The translations under genes were made by a program, and so were the position numbers. A DNA stretch of 64,000 bases from Candidatus Thiosymbion sp. (GTDB lineage Bacteria; Pseudomonadota; Gammaproteobacteria; Chromatiales; Chromatiaceae): the NCBI GenBank assembly GCA_018435665.1, contig JAHDND010000192.1:37781-101780 (forward strand), given 5' to 3'. The notes beneath the pieces are model-generated. The model did no database searches. It was given only the letters and a program-made list of their open reading frames with translations, and was not told the DNA's origin. Each line of letters opens with the position of its first letter. The stretch's first letter is position 1. Shown one piece after another: positions 1-7,607 of this stretch.

Positions 1-1
1 G

Positions 2-1702
2 GATTTTTCCGAGGCCCTGCTGGAACTCATCACCCCGCCCCTGGCCGACGAGGGCGAGGTGCTGGGTTTTCTCGATGATCTGCATCGTTTCGTCCTCGCC
101 CGACTTGAGGGTGAGATCCTCTGGGGGGCGAGCATGCCTTGCATCCTCGAGGGTGGGGAGCGGATTCCCCTGGCCCGTTATGGGTCGTCCAACGCGGCGC
201 GGATGAAGACCCTCTACCGGCGCGGTCTGGGCTATCGCTATGGCCGGACCATGCAGGTCATCGCCGGGGTCCATTACAACTTTTCCTTCAGTGAGGACTT
301 CTGGACGGGTTATCAGGCCCTGATGGGGCGCCTCGCGCGGGAGGCCCTGGGCGAGACTGGGACGGGGAAGAATCAGGCGGGGGACCTGTCGGCGGATCAG
401 GCCGGAAAACAGTGCGGGTCGCCGGTTGCGGCGGCTGACCCATCAGGCCCAAGCCCAGGCCCAGGCCCAGGCCCAGGCCCAGGCGGATCGGCGGCCCCAC
501 ACTCGGCCGGGCCGGCGGTGCTGCTGGCGGGGGCGACGCGGTCGGGTGGCGACCGGCTGATGCGGGAGTGGGCCCGTCTCGCCGAACTGGCGGCGGCGGA
601 TGCCGGTCACTTCCGCTCCGAGGTCTATCTGGGCCTAGTGCGCAATATCCAGCGCTATGGCTGGCTGGTGCCCTACCTGTTCGGTGCCTCGCCGGCGGTA
701 TGCAAGACCTTTGTCGAGGGTTTTGTCCAGGAGGCCCAGAGCGGGCTGGAGCCGTTTGACGACCACACCTTTTATTACCCGCATGCCACCTCTCTGCGCC
801 TGGGCGATATTGGCTACCAGAATCGCCAGGAGGAGGGCACGGGGATGAAAGCCAATTACGACAGTCTGGACGCCTACGTGCGCAGCCTGTCCTGGGCCAT
901 CAGCACCCCCTGTCCCCATTACGAGGCGATTGGGGTCAAGGTCGATGGGGACTACCGGCAACTGAATGCCAACGTCTTGCAGATCGAGAACGAGTACTAC
1001 AGTTCGGTGCGCCCCAAGGCGGTGGTGGACTGGCTGGAGAAACCGACCCAGGCCTTGCGGCGCAAGGGCGTGGCCTACATCGAGGTGCGTTCTTTCGATG
1101 TCAATGCCTTTGCCCCCAATGGGGTGGAGCCGGACCAACTGCATTTCATGGCGGCCTTTGTCCGCTTTTGCCTGCTGGCCGACAGCCCCCCGATCCAGGC
1201 GCGGGAGCGGCGCGCCATCGATGACAATCTCCTGCTGGTTGCCCATCGGGGCCGGGAGCCGGGGCTCTGCCTGGAGCGGTGGGATGGCCAGGCGGTGGCC
1301 CTGCGCGACTGGGCCCTGGAGTTGCTAGAGGCCATGGAGCCGGTGGCGGAACTGGTGGACGGCGGCCTGGCGGCCGGGGCGGGCGGCCATCCTTCCCCAG
1401 GGCCCTGCGCGGCAAGCCTCGCGCGACAGCGAGCCAAGGTCCTGGAGCCGGACCTGACGCCGTCGGCGCGGATGCTGGCGGAGATGCGGGAGCGGGGGGA
1501 GAGCTTCTTCGCCCTGGCCCAGCGCTTGTCCCAGGCCCATCGCCGCGCCTTGCTGTCCCGGCCTCCTGACCCGGAGCGGCAAGCGCTGTTGGAAGAGCTG
1601 ACAGGATCCTCGCTGCTGCGCCAGGCGCAGATCGAGGCGGCGGATGATCTCGATTTCGATACCTTCCTCGCCCGTTACCTGGGGCCGTCGGATTCGTCCT
1701 GA
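2..1702 (+). CDS. gshA: Glutamate-cysteine ligase, 5'-truncated by the window edge
   Basis: This enzyme makes gamma-glutamylcysteine from glutamate and cysteine with ATP, the first step of glutathione synthesis in the cytoplasm. The frame is open from base 2 and the first visible residues, DFSEALLELITPP, are a conserved N-terminal block of the proteobacterial GshA family, so the true start lies upstream; I infer about 50-60 missing residues. PYLFGASPAVC, YYPHATSLR and YIEVRSFDVN are further family blocks. An insertion of roughly 70 residues, rich in Pro, Gly and Ala, separates the segment ending YQALMG from FRSEVYLGLVRN, where the Escherichia coli protein is compact. It is encoded partly by a perfect hexanucleotide repeat. 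No partner gene for glutathione synthetase is visible. Confidence 0.95.
   Translation, partial: DFSEALLELITPPLADEGEVLGFLDDLHRFVLARLEGEILWGASMPCILEGGERIPLARYGSSNAARMKTLYRRGLGYRYGRTMQVIAGVHYNFSFSEDFWTGYQALMGRLAREALGETGTGKNQAGDLSADQAGKQCGSPVAAADPSGPSPGPGPGPGPGGSAAPHSAGPAVLLAGATRSGGDRLMREWARLAELAAADAGHFRSEVYLGLVRNIQRYGWLVPYLFGASPAVCKTFVEGFVQEAQSGLEPFDDHTFYYPHATSLRLGDIGYQNRQEEGTGMKANYDSLDAYVRSLSWAISTPCPHYEAIGVKVDGDYRQLNANVLQIENEYYSSVRPKAVVDWLEKPTQALRRKGVAYIEVRSFDVNAFAPNGVEPDQLHFMAAFVRFCLLADSPPIQARERRAIDDNLLLVAHRGREPGLCLERWDGQAVALRDWALELLEAMEPVAELVDGGLAAGAGGHPSPGPCAASLARQRAKVLEPDLTPSARMLAEMRERGESFFALAQRLSQAHRRALLSRPPDPERQALLEELTGSSLLRQAQIEAADDLDFDTFLARYLGPSDSS
453..483. repeat. Hexanucleotide tandem repeat inside gshA
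   Basis: About five perfect copies of the 6-nt unit gcccag lie in frame in gshA and encode a Pro-Gly dipeptide run (PGPGPGPGPG). The tract sits in the poorly conserved inserted segment, so copy-number change would lengthen or shorten a linker by two residues per unit without a frameshift. Confidence 0.9.
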
Positions 1703-1720
1703 CCCCGTACCCGCGTCGTC

Positions 1721-1748
1721 GATGCCGAAAACGGGGATGCGTCGTCTA
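1721..1748 (+). repeat. 28-nt module shared with the flank of repeat copy A3
   Basis: This 28-nt segment matches 49279-49306 at 26 of 28 positions; both begin GATGCCGAAAAC and end GATGCGTCGTCTA. At 49.3 kb it directly follows the family A element. Here it precedes copy A1 by about 55 nt, and the right end of A1 carries another GATGCCG at 1904. I infer that it is the right end of an older, deleted element. A TATAAT hexamer overlaps its end (1747-1752), but I see no matching -35 box. Confidence 0.75.
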
Positions 1749-1800
1749 TAATGCTCGCCTTATGCATGGACATCGCGCCGCAACTTTCGGTTGCTCCAGG

Positions 1801-1895
1801 ACGGGGGCGTCTGGCGGGGGGCAACCTGAATCCATCCCTGGAGGCTTGGCGCCAGCATCCCCGCTGGTGATACCTCCGCCAGGCGCCCCCCGACC
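1801..1895 (+). repeat. Dispersed structured repeat, family A, copy A1
   Basis: This intergenic element lies between gshA and dctP. Its outer stem pairs 1803-1817 with 1876-1890 (15 bp, one T-G wobble). Its inner hairpin pairs 1850-1856 with 1863-1869 (7 bp) around a 6-nt loop. Between the left outer arm and the inner hairpin is the motif AACCTGAATCC followed by CCTGGAGG. Copies at 41.5 and 49.2 kb share the architecture and motif. It could be a palindromic mobile repeat (REP/MITE type) or a structured RNA or leader element; it has no coding potential that I trust. Confidence 0.8.
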
Positions 1896-1974
1896 CTCCC
1901 CTCGATGCCGGGGACTGATAGCTGTGGTGCATGCCTGGCTGGTTCCGTTACCCTTTTGCTTGGACGGATAACGC

Positions 1975-2997
1975 ATGAATATCAAGGTCCTTTTCTCCGC
2001 TTGGCTTGGTGTGCTCGGACTGTTGGGTCCGCTGGCGGGCGTGGCCCGGGCGGAGACCATCTCCCTGACCTATGCCAATTTCCCCCCAGCGGTCACCTTT
2101 CCCAGCGTGCAGATGGAACGTTGGGCGGATGAGGTGGAGAAACGTACCCAGGGCCGGGTGAAGATCCGCACCTTCCCGGGTGGGACCCTGCTGGGGGCCA
2201 AGAACATGCTGGAAGGAGTCACCGCCGGTACCGCCGATATCGGCAACTTCGCTATGAGTTACCAGCCCGGCCGCTTCCCGGTGGCGGAGGCGGTGGACCT
2301 TTATCAGGGTTTCACCAGTGCCAGGGTTGCCAGCCTGGTGCTCCTGCACCTGGTGGAGAAGTACCAACCCAAGGAGTTCGAGAAGGTCAAGATCCTGACC
2401 CTCTTCACCTGTCCGCCCACCAATCTGATGACCAAGACGCCGGTGAAGTCCCTGGAGGAACTCAAGGGCATGGAACTGCGGGTGGCGGGGACCAGCGCCG
2501 AGATCCTGAAACTGCTCGGCGGCACCCCGGTGGCCATGCCCCAGTCCGAGACCCCGGAGGCCCTGCAGAAGGGGGTGGTCAAGGGTATCGTCTCCTCCCT
2601 GGAGATTTTGCAAGACTTCAAGTTTGCCGCCTACACCCCCTATGTGACCCTGGTTGACCTGCCGGTGGTCTCCTTCGCGGTGGTGATGAACAAGGCTAAG
2701 TGGGAGGCCCTGCCGGCGGAGGTCCAGCAGGTGATGAACGACCTGGTGCGGGAGCAGGCGGAATGGACCGGGACCTATGTGGATGCCCATGTGGCGGAGG
2801 CCCTGGCCTGGTCGGAGAAGGAATATCAGTTGCAGCAGTTCCGCCTGCCGCCGGCGGAGCAGGCGCGCATCGCCACCCTGCTGGCACCCCTGACCGCCGA
2901 CTACATCAAGAAGGTCAGCGCCCAGGGCCTGGATGGCGAGCAGATCGTCAAGGATGTGCAGGCCTTCAAGGCCAAGTACGAGGCGGCGGGGAACTAA
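1975..2997 (+). CDS. dctP: TRAP transporter substrate-binding protein, DctP family
   Basis: This is the periplasmic solute receptor of a tripartite ATP-independent periplasmic transporter; it hands an organic anion to the DctQM membrane complex. The 340-residue protein has a signal peptide (residues 1 to about 26, ending ARA before ETISLTY) and a DctP-fold body containing GGTLLGAKNMLEGVTAGTADIG near residues 64-85 and the segment LEELKGMELRVAG. It heads an operon with both permeases and three aromatic-acid genes, which suggests an aryl-acetate or aryl-pyruvate ligand rather than a C4-dicarboxylate. That ligand is inference. The start follows a leader containing repeat copy A1; no strong Shine-Dalgarno sequence is obvious. 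Confidence 0.93.
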   Translation: MNIKVLFSAWLGVLGLLGPLAGVARAETISLTYANFPPAVTFPSVQMERWADEVEKRTQGRVKIRTFPGGTLLGAKNMLEGVTAGTADIGNFAMSYQPGRFPVAEAVDLYQGFTSARVASLVLLHLVEKYQPKEFEKVKILTLFTCPPTNLMTKTPVKSLEELKGMELRVAGTSAEILKLLGGTPVAMPQSETPEALQKGVVKGIVSSLEILQDFKFAAYTPYVTLVDLPVVSFAVVMNKAKWEALPAEVQQVMNDLVREQAEWTGTYVDAHVAEALAWSEKEYQLQQFRLPPAEQARIATLLAPLTADYIKKVSAQGLDGEQIVKDVQAFKAKYEAAGN

Positions 2998-3092
2998 GTA
3001 ACCGTTCATCAACAACCGCCACGCCTTAGCCCCTCTCCCTGCGCGGGGTTGGGTAGATGGGGCGGGCCTGGGCGGTGTTTTTACCGGGAGCC

Positions 3093-3641
3093 ATGAGGGA
3101 TTTCGTGAATACTAAGCCTTCTACCCCGACCCCGATGACGACGGCGCTACTGGGTTTTCTCTCCCGCGCCTTCCTGGTGATCGGCGGTATCGCCCTGGGG
3201 CTGCTGGTGCTTCTGGCGTCCGCCAACGTGGCGGCGCGCCTGTTGGGCTTGCCCTTCGCCGGGGCCTACGAGGTGGTCGCCTTTCTCGGCGCCCTGGTGA
3301 CGGCCAGCGCCCTGGCCTATACCCAGCTGCGACGGGATCACATCATGGTGGACATCATCACCTGCCGCTATCCGCCGCTCCTCAAGCGGGCGGTGGACGC
3401 GGTGAGCGACCTGCTGGCCCTGGTGCTGTTCGGTATCCTGACCTGGCAGGTCTGGCGGTGGGGGGACAAGATCCGCCTGGCCGGGGAGCGGTCGGAGACC
3501 CTGCAACTCAGTTTTCATCCCTTCATCTACGGCGTGGCGGTAGGCTTCGGCCTGCTGACCCTCGTCCTGGCGCTGCAGATGGTGCAGGCGCTGCGGGGAG
3601 GGGGACCTAAACCGGCCGAGGCCAGTGGTACGCACTCATGA
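3093..3641 (+). CDS. dctQ: TRAP transporter small permease, DctQ family
   Basis: This is the small inner-membrane subunit of the TRAP transporter. The protein (182 residues from this ATG) has four hydrophobic helices, the first beginning at about residue 16 (TTALLGFLSRAFLVIGG). It contains the DctQ-type segment AYEVVAFLGALVTASALAYTQ and RRDHIMVDII. An ATG 36 nt upstream is also in frame, but this start, with GGGAG six bases ahead, gives a normal N-terminus; the ATG at 3135 is a third possibility. The gap from dctP is 95 nt. The stop overlaps the start of dctM by 4 nt, implying translational coupling. Confidence 0.9.
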   Translation: MRDFVNTKPSTPTPMTTALLGFLSRAFLVIGGIALGLLVLLASANVAARLLGLPFAGAYEVVAFLGALVTASALAYTQLRRDHIMVDIITCRYPPLLKRAVDAVSDLLALVLFGILTWQVWRWGDKIRLAGERSETLQLSFHPFIYGVAVGFGLLTLVLALQMVQALRGGGPKPAEASGTHS

Positions 3642-4942
3642 GCGGCCCGCTGCTGGGATTGGCGGGCATCGCGGCGATGCTGCTGATGCTCTTCTTCCTG
3701 CGGTTGCCGGCGGCCTTCGTCATGCTGGTGGTGGGGTTCTTCGGCTTCGCCGCCGCCACCTCCTTCGACGCGGCGGCAACCATGCTCGGCAGCGAGATCT
3801 GGTCGAGCTTTTCCAACTACGGCCTGACGGTCATCCCCCTGTTCATCCTGGTGGGGGAGATCGTCCACTACGCCGGTTACAACAACGGCCTCTATTTCGC
3901 CACCCATAAGTGGTTCGGGCATCGCCGGGGGGGACTGGCGATGACGACCATCATGGCCTCGGCGGCCTTTTCCGCCATCAGCGGCTCCAATACGGCCACG
4001 GCGGCGACCATGAGCGCCGTGGCCATCCCGGCGATGAAGGACTACAAGTACCACCCGCTACTCAACGCCGGGTCGGTGTGCGCCGGCTCGACCCTGGGGG
4101 TGCTGATTCCGCCAAGCATCGTGTTGGTGGTCTATGGGCTCTATACCGGGCAGTCAATCGGCAAGCTGTTCTTTGGCAACGTCATCCCGAGTGTCATCCT
4201 GACCCTTCTGATCCTGGGAACGGTGATGCTATTGTGCTGGCGCCATCCGGACTGGGGGCCAGCGGGCGAACGGAGCAGTTGGCGGGAACGCTTGCAGGCC
4301 CTGCCGGAGGCGCTGGACATCCTGTTGCTGTTCGGGGTGATCATGTTCGCCCTCTTCACCGGGGTGGTGACGGCGACGGAGGCGGCGGCGGTGGCGAGCT
4401 TTCTGGCCATGGCCATCGCCGGCCTGCGGGGGAAGCTGACCTGGCACAAGCTGGTGGGGGCCTTCGCGGCGACCCTGCGCATCTCCTGCATGGTGTTCAT
4501 GATCGTGGCCGGGGCCCTGATCTTCGCCAAGTTTCTGACCGTGACCGGCCTGCCGGCGGAGACGGCGGCCTGGATCGGTGACCTGGATCTGCCCCCCTGG
4601 ATGGTGCTGTGGCTGATCCTGCTGTGCTACATCATTGGCGGCTGCATCATGGATGCCCTGGCCTTTCTGCTGGTGTCGCTGCCGATCTTCTACCCGCTGG
4701 TGACCCAGTTGGGCTATGACCCGATCTGGTTCGGGCAGGTGATCACCCTGGTAACGACCATGGGCTCGATCATGCCCCCGATCGGGATCTGCTGTTACGT
4801 GGTGGCGGGGATGTCGGGACTGCCGCTGAAGACGGTGTTCCGCAGTGCCATGTACTACCTGCCGGCCTATTTGTTCGCCATTTTGGTGTTGATGATCTCG
4901 CCCTACTGGACGGTGCTGGTGCTGTCCGATCTGGTGCGGTGA
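3638..4942 (+). CDS. dctM: TRAP transporter large permease, DctM family
   Basis: This is the large inner-membrane subunit that couples substrate uptake to an ion gradient. The 434-residue protein is a typical length and consists of about 12 hydrophobic segments. Family blocks are visible: GSNTATAATMSAVAIPAM near residues 116-133, LGVLIPPSIVLVVYGLYTGQSIGKLF and, near the C-terminus, TMGSIMPPIGICCYVVAG. Its ATG overlaps the dctQ stop as ATGA, and the next gene starts at or just after its own stop codon. This makes the transporter part of the same translational unit as iorA-iorB-paaK. Confidence 0.94.
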   Translation: MSGPLLGLAGIAAMLLMLFFLRLPAAFVMLVVGFFGFAAATSFDAAATMLGSEIWSSFSNYGLTVIPLFILVGEIVHYAGYNNGLYFATHKWFGHRRGGLAMTTIMASAAFSAISGSNTATAATMSAVAIPAMKDYKYHPLLNAGSVCAGSTLGVLIPPSIVLVVYGLYTGQSIGKLFFGNVIPSVILTLLILGTVMLLCWRHPDWGPAGERSSWRERLQALPEALDILLLFGVIMFALFTGVVTATEAAAVASFLAMAIAGLRGKLTWHKLVGAFAATLRISCMVFMIVAGALIFAKFLTVTGLPAETAAWIGDLDLPPWMVLWLILLCYIIGGCIMDALAFLLVSLPIFYPLVTQLGYDPIWFGQVITLVTTMGSIMPPIGICCYVVAGMSGLPLKTVFRSAMYYLPAYLFAILVLMISPYWTVLVLSDLVR

Positions 4943-4965
4943 GGAAAACACGGGAAGGTTTTAGC

Positions 4966-6909
4966 GTGGCAATCGAGTTTTTGATGGGCAATGAGGCGAT
5001 CGGCCTGGGGGCCATCGCCGCGGGCGTGGGCGTGGTGACCGGTTATCCCGGGACGCCTTCCAGCGAGATCCTGCCGACGGTCTCCAAGCGGAGTCCGGGC
5101 GGGATCCATGTGGAGTGGTCGGTCAACGAGAAGGTCGCGCTGGAGGTGGCCGCCGGGGCGGCCATGGCCGGGGCGCGGTCGATGGTGACCATGAAGCAGG
5201 TGGGCCTGAACGTGGCCGCCGATCCCCTGATGAGCCTGGCCTACCTGGGGGTCAAGGGCGGGATGGTGGTGGTGGTCGCGGATGATCCCGGGCCCATCTC
5301 GTCGCAGACGGAGCAGGACACCCGCACCTTCAGCCTCTTCGCCAAGTTGCCGGTCTTTGATCCGGCGACGCCGGAGGAGGCCTACGAGATGATCATCGAC
5401 GCCTTCGCACTGTCGGAGCGCCATGGGACTCCGGTGCTGTTCCGGCCCACCACCCGGGTCTGTCACGGCAATGCCCCGGTGAGGGTGCGCGAGGAACTGG
5501 CGGAGCGGCCAGTGCCGAACTTCGTCAAGGACCCCAAGTGGGTCATCTTCCCGCGCCTGTCCTACGAGAACCACCTGCGCCTGGAGGCCCTGTTGCCGCG
5601 GATCGGGGAGGAGTTTTCCGCCTATCGCTTCAATACCCTGATCGGGTCGGGGCGGCTGGGGCTGGTCACCCAGGGGATCAGCACCGGCTATCTGGGGGAG
5701 GCCCTGGCGATCCTGGCGGAGGGGGCCAACCAGTCCCCGGAGCACAAGCTGTTGCGGCTGGGGGCGCCGCATCCCTTCCCCAAGCGCCTGGCGCTGGAGT
5801 TTCTGACCGGGCTGGAGCGGGTGCTGGTGGTGGAGGAGCTAGATCCCTTCATCGAGCGCGAGTTGCAGCGCCTGGCCGGGGAATATCACCTGCCGGTGAC
5901 GGTTCTGGGCAAGGGCAGTGGTCATGTCCAGGTGGCGGGGGAGAACAGCGTCGCCGCCGTGACCCGGGTGGTGGCGGACTTTTTCGGCCTGGAGCCGCCG
6001 GTCAGCCCGACCTGCGCCGACATAGTGGCGACGGTAGCGGCGGATCAGGCCCTGGGCACAGTCCCGACCGCCAGTTCAGCTACCCCCATGGCCGACAGCG
6101 TGGCGGTGGTCCCACCGAATCCGCACCTCATCGAGCCCCCCCCGCGACCACCGGTGTTGTGCTCCGGTTGCTCGCATCGCTCCTCCTTCCTCGCCGTCAA
6201 GCTGGCGATGCGCCGGCGCAAGGCGGTCTTTGGTGGGGATATCGGTTGCTACACCCTGGGCAATGCCAAGCCCCTGGACATGGTGGATACCTGTCTGTGC
6301 ATGGGGGCGGGGATCACCATCGCCCAGGGGCTGCACCTGGTGGAGCCGGACAAGGTGCACTTCGCCTTCATCGGTGACTCGACCTTTTTCCATACCGGCA
6401 TCCCCGGGGTGATCAACGCCGTCTATAACCAGACGAACATCGTGCTGGTGGTGCTGGACAATTCGACCACGGCCATGACCGGCCTCCAACCCCACCCGGG
6501 GACGGGCGATACCCTGAAGGGGGACATCAGCCCCAAGATCGATATCGCCGGGTTGTTGCGGGCCATCGGCGTCAAGCACGTGGAGGCCTGCGATCCGATG
6601 CGCTTCGAGGAGGCCAAGGCGGCGGTCGATCGGGCGGTGGCGGCGGCGGCCACCGGGGTGGCGGCGATCATCTACGAGTCACCCTGCATCCATCTCATCC
6701 CCTCCGGGCCCAGCTATGTCATTGAGGAAGAGGCCTGTAAGTGCAAGCTGTGCATCACCCGCCTCGGCTGTCCGGCGATCTTGCTGGACGATGGCAAGGT
6801 GGTGATCGACGACGACCTCTGCTATGGCTGTGATGTGTGCCTGCAATTGTGCCCCTTCGATGCCATCAAGATCGTCGGCGCCGAGGCCCAGGCGGAGGTG
6901 GCGGGATGA
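4966..6909 (+). CDS. iorA: Indolepyruvate:ferredoxin oxidoreductase, alpha subunit
   Basis: IorA is the thiamine-diphosphate and iron-sulfur subunit of an enzyme that interconverts aryl-pyruvates and aryl-acetyl-CoA plus CO2 with ferredoxin. The protein (647 residues from GTG 4966) shows GYPGTPSSEILP at the N-terminus, a TPP-binding half (CSGCSHRSSFLAV, GDIGCYTLG, GDSTFFHTGIPG) and a C-terminal ferredoxin domain with two cysteine clusters (CKCKLCITRLGCP and CYGCDVCLQLCP). GTG 4966 is preferred because GGAAGG lies upstream at suitable spacing; GTG 4939, overlapping the dctM stop, is the alternative. The stop overlaps iorB by 4 nt. Confidence 0.94.
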   Translation: MAIEFLMGNEAIGLGAIAAGVGVVTGYPGTPSSEILPTVSKRSPGGIHVEWSVNEKVALEVAAGAAMAGARSMVTMKQVGLNVAADPLMSLAYLGVKGGMVVVVADDPGPISSQTEQDTRTFSLFAKLPVFDPATPEEAYEMIIDAFALSERHGTPVLFRPTTRVCHGNAPVRVREELAERPVPNFVKDPKWVIFPRLSYENHLRLEALLPRIGEEFSAYRFNTLIGSGRLGLVTQGISTGYLGEALAILAEGANQSPEHKLLRLGAPHPFPKRLALEFLTGLERVLVVEELDPFIERELQRLAGEYHLPVTVLGKGSGHVQVAGENSVAAVTRVVADFFGLEPPVSPTCADIVATVAADQALGTVPTASSATPMADSVAVVPPNPHLIEPPPRPPVLCSGCSHRSSFLAVKLAMRRRKAVFGGDIGCYTLGNAKPLDMVDTCLCMGAGITIAQGLHLVEPDKVHFAFIGDSTFFHTGIPGVINAVYNQTNIVLVVLDNSTTAMTGLQPHPGTGDTLKGDISPKIDIAGLLRAIGVKHVEACDPMRFEEAKAAVDRAVAAAATGVAAIIYESPCIHLIPSGPSYVIEEEACKCKLCITRLGCPAILLDDGKVVIDDDLCYGCDVCLQLCPFDAIKIVGAEAQAEVAG

Positions 6910-7607
6910 GCGGAGCCATGAATTTCATCATCGCCGGCGTCGGCGGCCAGGGGATCGTCCTGGCGGCCAAGCTGGTGGCGCGGGCGGCCATGGCCGCGGG
7001 GTTGCAGGTCCGCACCTCGGAGACTATCGGCATGGCGCAACGGGGCGGCTCGGTGGTCAGCCATGTGCGGGTGTCAAAGTTGCCGATCGCCTCCCCCCTG
7101 GTCCCCCCCGGACGGGCGGATGCCTTGCTCGGCTTCGAGCCGGGAGAAGCGGTGCGCTGCCTCTCCTATCTGCGACCGGGGGGGATCATCATCGCCAATG
7201 CCCATCCGGTGGCCCCGGTGTCGGCGGCCCTCAATCAGCAGAGCTACCGGGGCGAGGAGATGCTGGCGCGCCTGGGCCAGTGCGGGGCACGGCTAGTGGT
7301 GGTCGATGGCGATGCCCTGTGCGCCGAGGTGGGATCGCCGCAAGTCCTGAACGTGGCCCTGATCGGTGCCGCGGCGGGGGCGGGGGCCCTGGGCTTCTCC
7401 GTGGAGCAACTCGAAGACGCCATCCGCGCCTCGGTGCGGGAGAAGTTCATCGCGATGAACATTCGGGCGCTGCATGCCGGGGCCAATGCCGGGGCCAATG
7501 CCGGAGCCAGTGCCGGAGCCAGTGCCGGAGCCAGTGCCGGGGCCAATGTCAGCGGCTCGACCTCCGTCACCACTGTTAACCAGCTCGGATTGCAGGTAGC
7601 GCCGTGA
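6906..7607 (+). CDS. iorB: Indolepyruvate:ferredoxin oxidoreductase, beta subunit
   Basis: IorB is the partner subunit of IorA, related to the gamma domain of pyruvate:ferredoxin oxidoreductases. From ATG 6906 the protein is 233 residues. It begins MNFIIAGVGGQGIVLAAK at residue 5 (glycine-rich family block) and has RTSETIGMAQRGGSVVSHVR. The usual fold ends around residue 190 (EKFIAMNIRAL). The rest is a low-complexity tail of six AGAN/AGAS units plus a Ser/Thr-rich end, encoded by a perfect 12-nt tandem repeat. Both ends overlap neighbours: ATGA with iorA and GTGA with the ligase gene. Confidence 0.93.
   Translation: MSGAMNFIIAGVGGQGIVLAAKLVARAAMAAGLQVRTSETIGMAQRGGSVVSHVRVSKLPIASPLVPPGRADALLGFEPGEAVRCLSYLRPGGIIIANAHPVAPVSAALNQQSYRGEEMLARLGQCGARLVVVDGDALCAEVGSPQVLNVALIGAAAGAGALGFSVEQLEDAIRASVREKFIAMNIRALHAGANAGANAGASAGASAGASAGANVSGSTSVTTVNQLGLQVAP
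7476..7547. repeat. 12-nt tandem repeat in the 3' end of iorB
   Basis: Six in-frame 12-nt units in two alternating forms, gccggggccaat (units 1, 2 and 6) and gccggagccagt (units 3-5), encode AGAN and AGAS. The near-perfect identity implies recent slippage or expansion. The tract is inside the coding sequence and has no spacers, so it is not a CRISPR array. Confidence 0.95.

Noticed and set aside
1762..1971. Short frames over repeat A1, giving peptides like GGQPESIPGGLAP
   Set aside because: Similar peptides arise from the other repeat A copies in several frames, so they are by-products of the repeat.
7476..7547. Short regular repeats that could be taken for a CRISPR array
   Set aside because: Units are 12 nt, directly adjacent, in frame and inside iorB; there are no spacers.
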